Notes under the pieces: generated by a model
The model's database searches: none
What the model saw: only the letters and a program-made list of their open reading frames with translations
Told to the model about the DNA's origin: nothing
Part shown: piece after piece, positions 41,352 to 50,630 of the stretch
Position numbering within the stretch: position 1 is the stretch's first letter
How the letters are laid out: each line of letters opens with the position of its first letter
Program-made: the position numbers and the translations under genes
NCBI GenBank assembly: GCA_004173475.1
Contig: SEBU01000001.1
Coordinates: forward strand, 1,674,001 to 1,738,000
Origin: Gammaproteobacteria bacterium
GTDB taxonomy: Bacteria > Pseudomonadota > Gammaproteobacteria > Pseudomonadales > Cellvibrionaceae
Length of the DNA: 64,000 nt
Direction of reading: 5' to 3'

Positions 41352-43448
41352 TTACAGCGTTTTAATATATTCAATTAAATCCCAACGCTCCTGCTCAGTG
41401 AGTTTATCCTTCTCGTCTTTTCCTACGCCATATTCATGACCGATATTAAGATTGCCATTAGGTTCAACAGAAAACCTGCGCTTATCGGTAGAGCTGGATT
41501 TATCACAGCCCTCGGTACTGAAACCTACATTCACCGGATCAAATTCACGATTACCCACGCAGAACACCTTTGGGCGCTCTTCTACGGGTAACAATAAACT
41601 CCACAAGTTGGGAACAGAGCCATTATGTAGAAATGGTGCCGTAGCCCAGATTCCATTCAATGACCGAGCTTTGTAAGCAAGTAACGATTCATAGGGTGTA
41701 GCAGTTGTGTCGGGTTTGTAGTTGCCGGATTTTACACTGGCTTTTATATCATTATCAAAAAAGGATTTACCCAACATATAAACCCAATCAGCGAAGCGAC
41801 GTATTACCCATTTATCGGGATCAGGCGTCGCCAAGGTACCCATGGTCGCAGCAGTCAGCACTTGGACTACGGGTGCGCGTTTCTGCACAATCAGCGCCCC
41901 CACGCCCGTAGGCTGATAAATGGATTCAAAATTACCCGCATAACCTGTGTAATTCACGCTGTTCTTCGCCATTAGCGGATCAGTACCAACCACATCCAAA
42001 CTCGACATGTTGGAAACCACCAAACGATCCCAGTTATCACGTTCAACCACCTGATGGCAGGCGGCGCAATATTCGTTATAAATAATTTCTCCACGATTTA
42101 CCTGTTCGCTATTAATTTTTCCCAAGATCTTTTCAGGCCATTGTGGAGACTGAAGACTATTCAGGTGCGACTCAAGACGCGACAAATTGGTGAGATCGAT
42201 TGATGATTTAAAATTGATAGTCCGCTTTTTACTTTTCTCGCCGGTGATCCATGCTGAAAAGTTAAACCCTGATTCATGGGCGGTCCAATCCAACACGCTA
42301 AAAACCCCTAAGACCTCACCAGCATTACGAGCCAAAGGGCCTATACCCGCGTTATCAGCCAATCCATTCCACTGCACATAATCTGAATGGGCTATGTCCC
42401 ACAAGAATGGGTAGCTCACCGGAGCATCGGCTTCGTTAAAAATCGCGTTGCGTAAGCGTTGACGATCTTCTTCATTGAGGCCGGGATATTTTCCTTCCTT
42501 AGATGCCAATCGTTCTTCAATCAATGAAAAATGCGAATCACCAATAATGGTTTCACTAACGCCCTCGAGGACGGCATCTACTTGTTCTGGAGTAAGCAGG
42601 CGTCGATCATCCGCTGTGGTTACTTGTAAATATGCCAGGCGCAACTGCGATTTGTTAATCATATGCTCAAGCACGCGGTTGTAGATCCGCCCGAACGCAT
42701 CGAGACGCGCATAACCGTAATCCAAATGGCTGTGGTTAACCGTGTTGTAAAGCTTGATGGTATCTCCCCATTTTTTCAGATCCTTAATCACCTCCTCGGA
42801 GTTCGAATAGTCGTTGTCGAAATCCAACACCGACTTTACAAATCGATCGCGTTTTTGCGCATCAGTTCGGGTTTGCTCCAAACTTTTTTCCATTTCTTTC
42901 AAGAAACCCACCATATCTGCCATGGCGGAGCCTCCGTCAATACGCATAGCCTGACCTTTATAATTAACTTGGCCCGTATGACAAGCCGCGCAGGTAAAGC
43001 CCACATAATCTCGGCCAGCGTAGGTATCTTTAACGAAACCAACTGCTAAACCATCTGGATTAAAAAACGTCGTTTTTTGAGGAAGGTAGCGGAATTTATC
43101 CATATTGTTATTCGTACGGAACAATTCCTTCGAATCAGCTTGTTCAAGCGCGAGGAAAAAATCGTATGGCAATAAACCGGAACCTTGGGTCGTGTTATAG
43201 AACCACAGGCTGTCCGATTCACTCCAACCTTGATCCAAATAGGTAGGAGTTGAATAACTCTCACCAAAGGCGCCATCATCAATCGCAACTGCTCCGCGAT
43301 CTGGATCGTCATCCCAACGTTGATAGGTTTTGCCCGCCGCGAAAATAATAATGATGATGGTAAACAGAAGAATTTTTATTTTAATGATGGTGCGAAGGTT
43401 TCGGCGGATGAATCTAAACAAACCCCTGATGACGTTAAAAATAAACAT
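41352..43448 (-). CDS. RoxA-like dihaem cytochrome c (rubber oxygenase / peroxidase family)
   Basis: 698 residues. N-terminal signal anchor (about 20-38). Two CxxCH haem motifs: CAACH at 153-157 and another CAACH near 460. The spacing of about 300 residues, the segment YNTTQGSGLLPYDFFLALEQ before the first haem and the length fit the RoxA/RoxB group of poly(cis-1,4-isoprene) oxygenases and their uncharacterised relatives, usually annotated as dihaem cytochrome c peroxidase. The late WATAPFLHNGSVPNLWSLL is the usual peroxidase-superfamily segment. It should act in the periplasm or be secreted; cleavage of polyisoprene itself is not established from sequence. Confidence 0.8.
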   Translation of the reverse strand: MFIFNVIRGLFRFIRRNLRTIIKIKILLFTIIIIIFAAGKTYQRWDDDPDRGAVAIDDGAFGESYSTPTYLDQGWSESDSLWFYNTTQGSGLLPYDFFLALEQADSKELFRTNNNMDKFRYLPQKTTFFNPDGLAVGFVKDTYAGRDYVGFTCAACHTGQVNYKGQAMRIDGGSAMADMVGFLKEMEKSLEQTRTDAQKRDRFVKSVLDFDNDYSNSEEVIKDLKKWGDTIKLYNTVNHSHLDYGYARLDAFGRIYNRVLEHMINKSQLRLAYLQVTTADDRRLLTPEQVDAVLEGVSETIIGDSHFSLIEERLASKEGKYPGLNEEDRQRLRNAIFNEADAPVSYPFLWDIAHSDYVQWNGLADNAGIGPLARNAGEVLGVFSVLDWTAHESGFNFSAWITGEKSKKRTINFKSSIDLTNLSRLESHLNSLQSPQWPEKILGKINSEQVNRGEIIYNEYCAACHQVVERDNWDRLVVSNMSSLDVVGTDPLMAKNSVNYTGYAGNFESIYQPTGVGALIVQKRAPVVQVLTAATMGTLATPDPDKWVIRRFADWVYMLGKSFFDNDIKASVKSGNYKPDTTATPYESLLAYKARSLNGIWATAPFLHNGSVPNLWSLLLPVEERPKVFCVGNREFDPVNVGFSTEGCDKSSSTDKRRFSVEPNGNLNIGHEYGVGKDEKDKLTEQERWDLIEYIKTL

Positions 43449-43786
43449 GAGTGACTCCTGCGAAAATTCCTGTTAACGATTGCTCTTCAATGCTCGTACT
43501 CTTATTTAAAACTAACGACGTACATACATTCGATAAATAGGCTCTGTGGAACTACGCAACTCCTGATGAAGGCGTGCATATTAACTACCGCGGCCTTAAC
43601 AGACCAGATCTTGTTTTGGGAATCAATATGCTTTGGTGTGATCATCGGTAAAACTTCTTAAAAAGTCGTCCATTTGTTGCATATACCGATTCATCCTATT
43701 AGTGTAGTCGCTGTTATTTTTTTTACTGGTAGAGAATGCTTCAACTAATGCTCTTGCCGAACTTTTATCTTGCTGAGGACATCTCC
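43449..43786. other. Intergenic region
   Basis: About 340 bases between divergent genes, presumably with a promoter for each. I see no repeat, RNA gene or operator I can support. Confidence 0.5.
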
Positions 43787-44107
43787 ATGAAAAAATTATC
43801 GCTCATATTGATCGCAGTATCCGCATTGGGAACTGGCTGCACATGGGTAAAAGTGAGTGAGAACGGCAGCAGTGTCGCCGTTGCAAATGCTGCGAACGTT
43901 CGTGGCTGCACAAATTTAAGTGAAGTGACTGTGAGCGTAACGAGCAAATTAGGTTTTATTAATCGCGATGCAGACAAGGTAGCAACTGAACTGGCTAACC
44001 TGGCTCGAAACGAAGCAGCAGGAATAGGTGGAGATACAGTGGTACCAAGCTCCACCATTGAAAATGGTAAACAAAGTTTTAATGTTTACAAATGCAACAA
44101 AAGATAA
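43787..44107 (+). CDS. DUF4156 lipoprotein
   Basis: 106 residues from ATG 43787, chosen because GAGGA precedes it and it opens on a lipoprotein signal (LSLILIAVSALGTGC, lipobox GTGC). The mature part follows the DUF4156 pattern: VRGCTNLSEVTVSVTSKLGFINRDADKVATELANLARNEAAGIGGDTVVPSS, ending FNVYKCNKR. The family is of unknown function (RcsF-like or YbjP-type envelope lipoproteins). The two or three conserved Cys may form a disulfide. Confidence 0.85.
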   Translation: MKKLSLILIAVSALGTGCTWVKVSENGSSVAVANAANVRGCTNLSEVTVSVTSKLGFINRDADKVATELANLARNEAAGIGGDTVVPSSTIENGKQSFNVYKCNKR

Positions 44108-44211
44108 CCGTTTCGCCAGTAAGCGCATCGCTTGCTGGCATCCATTTCATCAAAATCAAATTCCGTGCGCCTATTCAATTGTTTGCTATGGTTAATTTAG
44201 CCGTCTTTGAA

Positions 44212-44229
44212 GTGTCACATATGTGCCAT
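44212..44229 (+). promoter_or_regulatory. Possible Pho box upstream of ppk1
   Basis: GTGTCAC-ATAT-GTGCCAT, two 7-base units spaced by 4 as in PhoB sites (CTGTCAT-N4-CTGTCAY), 36 bases before the ppk1 start. A match at several but not all positions. Confidence 0.45.
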
Positions 44230-44265
44230 ATTCTGCTGTGATTTGTTTAAACATTGAGGTTGTCC

Positions 44266-46323
44266 GTGTCCAGCGCCTATTTCAACCGCGAACTTAGTTT
44301 GCTCGAATTCAATAAACGCGTTCTCCATCAAGCCTATAATAAGGCACTACCCTTGATGGAACGCTTGCGTTTTTTGTGTATTTTTTCTACTAACATCGAT
44401 GAGTTTTTTGAGGTTCGTGTAGGCGGCTTGGTAGAGCGTCTTGAATTACCCACTAAAACCCCCCTCGGTCCAGATGGACTCACTGAAATAGAAACCCTTG
44501 AGCAAATTTCGAGGCGTGCGCATCTATTAGTAGAAGAACAATACGACATCCTTAACCGGGAAATTCTACCGAGTCTTCGCGAAGCTGGAATCCGCGTGTT
44601 GCGACGCGAAGAATGGACGCCTGAACAAATTAATTATTTAAAAAATTATTTTGTATCAGAAGTCTTGCCCGTGCTCAGCCCCATAGGGCTTGACCCAGCG
44701 CATCCGTTTCCACGCATCCTGAATAAAAGTTTAAATTTTATCGTTAAGCTCGACGGTAAAGATGCGTTTGGTCGCAACTCTGGCCGCGCGATTGTGCAAG
44801 TGCCCCGCTCACTTTCACATATTATTGAATTACCCATCGAAATCACGAGTCAATGTCGCGAGTTTGTTTTTATTTCGTCAATTATTCATTTTTTTATGGC
44901 GGAAATTTTTGTTGGTATGACGGTGATCGATAGCTACCAATTTCGGTTGACGCGCAACTCCGATATTTTTTTAGATGAAGAGGAAACCGAAGATCTTCTG
45001 CGCGCGGTTCAAGGTGAACTTGCGTATCGTCAATATGGAGACGAAGTACGCCTGGAAATTGCTGATACCTGCCCACGGGAACTGGTGGACTTTTTATTGC
45101 AACGCTGCGAAATCAAAGAACGTGATCTTTATAATATCAATGGTCCAGTCAATTTACATCGTTACAGCGATTTATTTGATTTGATTAAAAATGCTGAATT
45201 ATATTTTCGGCCTTTTGTGCAGGCGATGCCAAAGCTGCCAAGACGCACTAATAGTTATTTTGAGGTGCTGCAAAAGCAAGACATTTTATTGCATCACCCG
45301 TTCGATTCATTCCAGGGTGTTGTAGATTTTTTACGTGAAGCAGCGGCGGATCCTCATGTCCTCGCAATTAAACAAACACTTTATCGTACCGGTTCAAATT
45401 CCCCTATTGTGGACGCGCTGGTTGCTGCAGCCAAAGCAGGTAAAGAAGTTACTGCAATTGTAGAGTTACGCGCACGCTTCGACGAAGAACAAAACGTTGC
45501 ACTCGCAGAGCGCCTACAGCGTTTTGGTATACATGTTATTTATGGCGTGGTGGGATTTAAAACACATGCCAAAATGATATTGATCGCTCGTCGCGAAGAG
45601 GGAAAGTTGCGTTACTACGTACATCTTGGTACGGGAAACTATCATCCAAAAACCAGTAAGCTTTATACCGACTATGGATTAATTACGTCAGATAAAGAAA
45701 TTGGCGATGATGTTTATCGTATTTTTTTACAACTAAGCAGTATGGGCAAAGCATCAAAAATGGATGCATTGCTTTACGCTCCCTTTACGCTACACAAAGG
45801 GCTTGTGCGTCGCATTCGCACAGAAAAAGAAAATGCAGAGCACGGAAAACCATCGCGTATTATTGCAAAAATGAATGCGCTTTATGATGAAGAATTGGTG
45901 AATGAGCTTTACGCTGCATCAAAAGCCGGCGTGCAAATCGATTTAATCATTCGCGGTGTATGCCAGTTGCGCCCGGGTGTTGAAGGTTTATCTGAAAATA
46001 TTCGCGTTCGCTCCATAGTGGGAAGATTTTTAGAACATCATCGTGTTTTTTATTTTGAAAATAACAACAATCCTGAATTATTGTGTTCTAGTGCAGATTG
46101 GATGACACGAAATATGTTTCATCGTGTTGAAACGTGTTTTCCTATTAAACATAAACGTATTCGCGATCGGATGATTGAAGATCTCAATCTTTACCTCGCC
46201 GATAATACTCATGCATGGATTCTAAATGATGATGGAAATTATCAGCTACTTAAACCCGTTGACGATGAAATTGAAATTGATGCGCAAGGTATTTTACTTG
46301 ATCGCTGGACATCACGACATTGA
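44266..46323 (+). CDS. ppk1: Polyphosphate kinase 1
   Basis: 685 residues from GTG 44266, where the usual N-terminus (YFNRELSLLEFNKRVL) begins; a TTG at 44254 is the other option. PPK1 signatures: TNIDEFFEVRVGG, HPFPRILNKSLNF, the catalytic-site segments FKTHAKMILIARRE (autophosphorylated His in the HxK motif) and GTGNYHPKTSKLYTDYGL, and the HRVFYFENN and MTRNMFHRVE blocks at the C-terminal domain. It makes polyphosphate from ATP reversibly. Convergent with ppx, sharing a terminator, and possibly under PhoB control. Confidence 0.95.
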   Translation: MSSAYFNRELSLLEFNKRVLHQAYNKALPLMERLRFLCIFSTNIDEFFEVRVGGLVERLELPTKTPLGPDGLTEIETLEQISRRAHLLVEEQYDILNREILPSLREAGIRVLRREEWTPEQINYLKNYFVSEVLPVLSPIGLDPAHPFPRILNKSLNFIVKLDGKDAFGRNSGRAIVQVPRSLSHIIELPIEITSQCREFVFISSIIHFFMAEIFVGMTVIDSYQFRLTRNSDIFLDEEETEDLLRAVQGELAYRQYGDEVRLEIADTCPRELVDFLLQRCEIKERDLYNINGPVNLHRYSDLFDLIKNAELYFRPFVQAMPKLPRRTNSYFEVLQKQDILLHHPFDSFQGVVDFLREAAADPHVLAIKQTLYRTGSNSPIVDALVAAAKAGKEVTAIVELRARFDEEQNVALAERLQRFGIHVIYGVVGFKTHAKMILIARREEGKLRYYVHLGTGNYHPKTSKLYTDYGLITSDKEIGDDVYRIFLQLSSMGKASKMDALLYAPFTLHKGLVRRIRTEKENAEHGKPSRIIAKMNALYDEELVNELYAASKAGVQIDLIIRGVCQLRPGVEGLSENIRVRSIVGRFLEHHRVFYFENNNNPELLCSSADWMTRNMFHRVETCFPIKHKRIRDRMIEDLNLYLADNTHAWILNDDGNYQLLKPVDDEIEIDAQGILLDRWTSRH

Positions 46324-46346
46324 TTGGAGTTTGAATTGGGGGTAAT

Positions 46347-46376
46347 AAAAAGGCCGATCATAGATCGGCCTTTTTA
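46347..46376. terminator. Bidirectional terminator between ppk1 and ppx
   Basis: GGCCGATC/GATCGGCC hairpin with a 3-base loop, flanked by A5 and T5. Confidence 0.9.
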
Positions 46377-46399
46377 TTTTTTGTTTCGCTTCGAAATAT

Positions 46400-47899
46400 T
46401 TATACTAATTCCAAGTCGTAGCCTATGTCATCCAAATGACGCATCTCAGTTTCTAAATCCGCAGTTGTTAATGGATGTTGATCGAGCCAATCATTCGATA
46501 CTTTCAATTTAACTTTTTTCTTTGAAGCGCTCAACTTTAACGGTGGTAAGCCTTCACTTTTTTTCCCCCGGTGAAAAATTACAGCCATCCGCAACAGTAT
46601 CGCCAGGTGAACCAAATCATCATTGTCAGAAGGAAAATGTTTTAGTGGGAAGCGCTTACGATGCGCCAAGACAAGCGCAGCAAGATGGGTTTGTTCAACG
46701 CGAGAGCAGCCTGCCAAATCAACATTCTGTACAACATAGGCGCTATGCTTGTGATAATCGTTATGGGCAATATCCAAACCTACTGAATATAATCGCGCAG
46801 CCCAACCTAACAATTTGCTAGCCTCCTGATTATTTAGATCCCAATTATCTGCAACCTGCTCGAGCAAATCGAGTGCCGTTTTTTCTACCGCCTTAGCTTT
46901 TTCCAGATTGACGTGAAATCGTGATGCTAAAGCATCGACACTCCCTTGACGTATATCGTGGTTTTCCAAACGCCCTTTTAAATCAAACAATAAACCTTCA
47001 CGCAACGCCCAGTCGGCCGCCGTGACTTCCGACAATTGCAAACTCTCAAACAAGGAAATCAAAACGATAACGCCGCCCAAAAAAACTTGTTGACGGTCAT
47101 CTGATAATCCTGGAATTTTTAAATCCGTGTTGCCATGTTGGCAGTAAAGCCGGACAATTTTTTCTAGATCCATCAGGCGAATAACACCGTTACTCCAACC
47201 TAATGCAGTACATACTTTCGCTACCGCTTTAATGGTGCCCGACGCTCCCAGCACCTGGTTCCATCCAAGTTGCACGAACTCTTCAGCAACTGGTGCGAGT
47301 TCTTGCATGCAGGCAATTAGCGCTTTGCTTGCACTTTTATCGGTGACTTTCCCGTCAAAGAAAAAGCGTTTGGTGATGGCAACACAACCCATGTTTAAAC
47401 TTTCTTTAATCAATGGTGACATGCCTTCGCCAACAATGATTTCCGTACTACCACCACCTATGTCCATTACCAGACGCTTACCTTCTTTGGGCGCGATGCA
47501 ATGTGCCACACCCAAATAAATCAAACGTGCCTCTTCGTCGCCTGAAATAATTTCAACGGGGTGACCAAGACGTTGTTGCGCGTCAGCAAGGAACTGACTT
47601 GAATCGCTAATGCTACGAAGAGTTTTGGTACCAACGATACGAACACTGCGCGAGGGATATTCGCGCAAACGCTCGCCAAATTTTTCCAGACAATTCAGCG
47701 CACGCAGTCGTGCATCGTCACTGAGCGAGCCGTCGCTACCCAAGCCCCAACCCATACGTACCGGGTCACGCAAACGGTCCAACACCACTAACTGGTCGTT
47801 GTCCCATTTTGCGATAATCATATGGAAGCTATTCGAGCCCAAATCTATTGCGGCGATGTGACTGGTATTGGAGCGATCTAGGCGAGAAAGATTGAACAT
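46400..47899 (-). CDS. ppx: Exopolyphosphatase / guanosine pentaphosphatase
   Basis: 499 residues of the Ppx/GppA family in the ASKHA fold: phosphate 1 loop AAIDLGSNSFHMI, phosphate 2 loop LVMDIGGGSTEIIVG and ISGDEEARLIYLGV in between, then the HD-like C-terminal helical domain. It removes terminal phosphates from polyphosphate; GppA-type pppGpp hydrolysis is possible. The convergent ppk1/ppx arrangement fits opposing roles in polyphosphate turnover. Confidence 0.93.
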   Translation of the reverse strand: MFNLSRLDRSNTSHIAAIDLGSNSFHMIIAKWDNDQLVVLDRLRDPVRMGWGLGSDGSLSDDARLRALNCLEKFGERLREYPSRSVRIVGTKTLRSISDSSQFLADAQQRLGHPVEIISGDEEARLIYLGVAHCIAPKEGKRLVMDIGGGSTEIIVGEGMSPLIKESLNMGCVAITKRFFFDGKVTDKSASKALIACMQELAPVAEEFVQLGWNQVLGASGTIKAVAKVCTALGWSNGVIRLMDLEKIVRLYCQHGNTDLKIPGLSDDRQQVFLGGVIVLISLFESLQLSEVTAADWALREGLLFDLKGRLENHDIRQGSVDALASRFHVNLEKAKAVEKTALDLLEQVADNWDLNNQEASKLLGWAARLYSVGLDIAHNDYHKHSAYVVQNVDLAGCSRVEQTHLAALVLAHRKRFPLKHFPSDNDDLVHLAILLRMAVIFHRGKKSEGLPPLKLSASKKKVKLKVSNDWLDQHPLTTADLETEMRHLDDIGYDLELV

Positions 47900-47920
47900 C
47901 GACTTTTACACCTGATAAAT

Positions 47921-47948
47921 AAATTACCCGACAATTGTCGGGTAATTT
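47921..47948. terminator. Terminator of the yibN-grxC-secB operon
   Basis: Perfect 28-bp palindrome AAATTACCCGAC / GTCGGGTAATTT seven bases after the secB stop. Confidence 0.75.
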
Positions 47949-47954
47949 CGATGA

Positions 47955-48470
47955 CTAATTAAGTGCAGCTTCGGCGGGCTTCCCTTCAGCATTTGCTTCG
48001 GCTTGTTGTTGAGCTTGCATTACTGCTTGTGCAAATACTGCATCAAAATTAATGGGTGCCAACATCAATGGAGGGAAACCACCACGAACTAACAGGCTGT
48101 CAATGGTTTCGCGCGCGTATGGGAAAAGTATTTGTGGGCACAGCGTATTAATTGCGTGACTCAACTGGATACCATCCAAACCACTGATAGCAAATAAGCC
48201 ACCTTGTTTTACTTCAACTAAAAAGACAACTTTGTTTTCGATGCGTGCTGTAATTGTTAACAACAGAAGCACTTCGAATAAGCCTTCCTCAACCGTTGTA
48301 ACCTGAATGTTTAAATCTTGCTGTACGTTTGGTTTCCAAGCTTTGGTGAATGCTTCTAAACCACTAGGTGTTTCAAAAGAAATATCTTTCAAATAAATTT
48401 TTTGAATGGCAAATCCAGCTTGTGTTGGTTGGCCTTGTGCCTCTGCTGCCTGAGTATTTTCTTCGGTCAT
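47955..48470 (-). CDS. secB: Protein-export chaperone SecB
   Basis: 171 residues, slightly longer than E. coli SecB because of Gln/Ala-rich ends. Core motifs: FAIQKIYLKDISFETPSGLEAF, FLVEVKQGGLFAISG and CPQILFPYARETIDSLLVRGGFPPLMLAPINFDAVFAQ. It forms tetramers that hold preproteins unfolded and hand them to SecA. Last gene of the yibN-grxC-secB operon, 20 bases after grxC. Confidence 0.96.
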   Translation of the reverse strand: MTEENTQAAEAQGQPTQAGFAIQKIYLKDISFETPSGLEAFTKAWKPNVQQDLNIQVTTVEEGLFEVLLLLTITARIENKVVFLVEVKQGGLFAISGLDGIQLSHAINTLCPQILFPYARETIDSLLVRGGFPPLMLAPINFDAVFAQAVMQAQQQAEANAEGKPAEAALN

Positions 48471-48490
48471 AATTGTCTCATTATCGCAAT

Positions 48491-48748
48491 TTAGTTATTT
48501 TGTAAAAGGCCATCGAGCTTGCCTTGTTTATCCAGAGCCCAAAGGTCAGTAAATCCACCTACGTGGAGTTCACCAATCCAAATTTGGGGTACCGTTCGCT
48601 GTCCACTTTTTTGCATCATCTCACTGCGAAGCTGTGGATTTTGGTCAACTCGAATTTCTTCAATGCTGACGCCTTTTTGCGCTAACAATTTTTTAGCGTT
48701 TACACAATAAGGGCAGATAGCTGTTGTGTACATTAAAACCCGAGCCAT
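48491..48748 (-). CDS. grxC: Glutaredoxin 3
   Basis: 85 residues, thioredoxin fold with the CPYC active site (residues 12-15), the cis-proline TVPQIWIG loop and the GGFTDLWALD glutathione-binding segment. It reduces disulfides using glutathione. Lies between yibN and secB, with 8 and 20 bases of spacing, the common gammaproteobacterial order. Confidence 0.95.
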   Translation of the reverse strand: MARVLMYTTAICPYCVNAKKLLAQKGVSIEEIRVDQNPQLRSEMMQKSGQRTVPQIWIGELHVGGFTDLWALDKQGKLDGLLQNN

Positions 48749-48756
48749 AAAAACCT

Positions 48757-49176
48757 CTACTTCTGTTTACCCTTTACTAGCGGTAAATTTTGACCTTGCC
48801 ATTCGCTGATACCACCCGAAAGTCTGCGCACATCATAACCAGCTTTGGCTAGTTGGCGACCCGCTGTACCCGCGTATTGCCCTATCCTATCTACGATGAT
48901 AATGGTTTTACTTTTGTATTTTTCAAGAGTCGTCATGTCAGCGTTGATGCGATCATAGGGAATATTAATCGAATCAACTAAATGGCCCAACTTATACTCC
49001 GCGCTCGGACGTATATCCAATACAACCGCTTTGTCGCTATTTACCAACATAGTCAGTTCAGTATTTGAAACGGGTACCCCACTTTTTACACGCTCCCGTA
49101 AACTGTAAGCAACGATGAGTACGGCTAATAAACTGGTTAGCATCCACTCCTGGATTAAAAACTGAATAAAATTCAC
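48757..49176 (-). CDS. yibN: Rhodanese-like membrane protein, YibN type
   Basis: 139 residues: one N-terminal transmembrane helix (about 11-26), then a rhodanese domain (about 42-135; VVLDIRPSAEYKLGHLVDSINIPYD, GYDVRRLSGGISEWQGQNLPL). The catalytic Cys position reads IIIVDRIGQYAG, so Cys is replaced by Asp and sulfur transfer is not expected. A role in membrane or secretion homeostasis with SecB is a guess based on the operon. Confidence 0.88.
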   Translation of the reverse strand: MNFIQFLIQEWMLTSLLAVLIVAYSLRERVKSGVPVSNTELTMLVNSDKAVVLDIRPSAEYKLGHLVDSINIPYDRINADMTTLEKYKSKTIIIVDRIGQYAGTAGRQLAKAGYDVRRLSGGISEWQGQNLPLVKGKQK

Positions 49177-49278
49177 AACGGGTACCTATTAAATGCAATG
49201 TTTTGATACGAAAGACCGCGCTCATTATACACAGGCTGCTGGCTTTTACTGCCAGCACCTTATTATCGCCAAAAAAAA

Positions 49279-49298
49279 TGCCCGCTAATGCGGGCATT
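49279..49298. terminator. Terminator of the tonB-exbB-exbD operon
   Basis: ATGCCCGC/GCGGGCAT with TAAT loop; eight A on the left give a T-run on the minus strand, 17 bases after the TPR gene. Confidence 0.88.
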
Positions 49299-49315
49299 TT
49301 CAAACTATCTAAATG

Positions 49316-50566
49316 TTACTTCTTGGCATGAAGTATCCAAAGTTTGGCAACGCGTGCCAAGTTGGATTTATCTGAAACTGATTGGAATGCTTTAATCGCT
49401 TCAGCTTTTTTGCCCATATTAAAGTTGGCAACACCAAGGCGAACATAGGATTCATCAACCGATTTCAAACCGCCTTTAGCAATAGCTTTTTGAATGGTCG
49501 CTGCGGCCTTATCATTAATACCATGACCGAGATAAGCTGCACCGATTTTCGCTAAAGGCTCACCATTTGGCTTAGCTTCAGCTTCTTTAACTGTTGAGTC
49601 CAAACTTGCCAAATCAGCTGCCGCATCGGCTTTCGCACGATTTAACAATTTATTAGTACGTTCAGTCGTTGGAACTACACCTGCACTGATCCCGGCTTCG
49701 AGAGCTGCTTTGGCATCACCGGAATCTAACAACGACAAAGAAAGCTCCGCCATTTCGTTGTATTCTTCAGCGGTCATGGTGCTAACTGTCTTTTTCAAAC
49801 GATAGTATTCAATTTTTTCTCTGTCAGAATAATTAACTTCGTTCCGAGCGATCTTCAACATATCGTTCCAGTATTCTGGTGACGGATATAACTCAAGAAG
49901 TTTACCTAACACATCCGCGTAAGCGGCATTATTGCCCAGTTTTGAATAGCTGTAGCCTAAAATCTTCAACCAATTTTGATCTACTGGCTTTTTAGCTTGC
50001 TCTGCTTGCTTAATTAATTTCTGTGCGTATTCAGAAGCATTTTTGTAATCACCTTTCTTAAAATAAGCCTGCATCAAGCCCGTAGTGATTTCCGGGGTAG
50101 CTGGATAAGATTTCAAATATCTTTCGTAGCTCTCAATACCTTTTGAGTAGTCACCCAATGACAAATAAATTTCTGCAAGGGTATTTAATCTTTGGCCAAC
50201 TTGATCTGCTGGAACTTGATTTGCAGCCAACATGGTCTCATAAACTTTTGCCACGCCAGCGTAATCTTTCAATTGCGCTAGACAAGCCGCTTTTAATTCG
50301 TTAGTTACAGTTTCTTCGTAAGCAGACTTACCTTGAATAGGAATAACCTTTTCATTGATTACTGCTAAAGCTTCTTTAAATTTCTTTTCTTTCATTAATT
50401 TGTCAGCTTCACCCAAAGGTTTCATCTTTGAGCTTAGTTGTTGACCTTTTTCCGCGGCCATTACTGCTGGTGCAAAAACTGCTGAAACAGTAGTTACGCC
50501 GGTAGTTAATGCCACAACAAATGAAACTGATTTAGCTAATCCGAATAAATTTTTTTTCACAAACAT
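49316..50566 (-). CDS. TPR protein of the TonB system
   Basis: 416 residues with a signal peptide (about 1-38, ending AVMAAEKGQ). The mature periplasmic part is made of TPR-like helix pairs: ADKLMKEKKFKEALAVINEK, LAEIYLSLGDYSKGIESYERYLKSYP, LMQAYFKKGDYKNASEYAQKL, LGYSYSKLGNNAAYADVLGKLLELYP and, near the end, RLGVANFNMGKKAEAIKAFQSV. Such TPR proteins accompany TonB2-type systems and are thought to stabilise the complex. Last gene of the operon, 64 bases after the second exbD. Confidence 0.88.
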   Translation of the reverse strand: MFVKKNLFGLAKSVSFVVALTTGVTTVSAVFAPAVMAAEKGQQLSSKMKPLGEADKLMKEKKFKEALAVINEKVIPIQGKSAYEETVTNELKAACLAQLKDYAGVAKVYETMLAANQVPADQVGQRLNTLAEIYLSLGDYSKGIESYERYLKSYPATPEITTGLMQAYFKKGDYKNASEYAQKLIKQAEQAKKPVDQNWLKILGYSYSKLGNNAAYADVLGKLLELYPSPEYWNDMLKIARNEVNYSDREKIEYYRLKKTVSTMTAEEYNEMAELSLSLLDSGDAKAALEAGISAGVVPTTERTNKLLNRAKADAAADLASLDSTVKEAEAKPNGEPLAKIGAAYLGHGINDKAAATIQKAIAKGGLKSVDESYVRLGVANFNMGKKAEAIKAFQSVSDKSNLARVAKLWILHAKK

Positions 50567-50630
50567 AACTATCTACCAATACGTTTCTACTGATTACAGC
50601 AATTGATGCCCAATAAAAAAACGCCGGATA

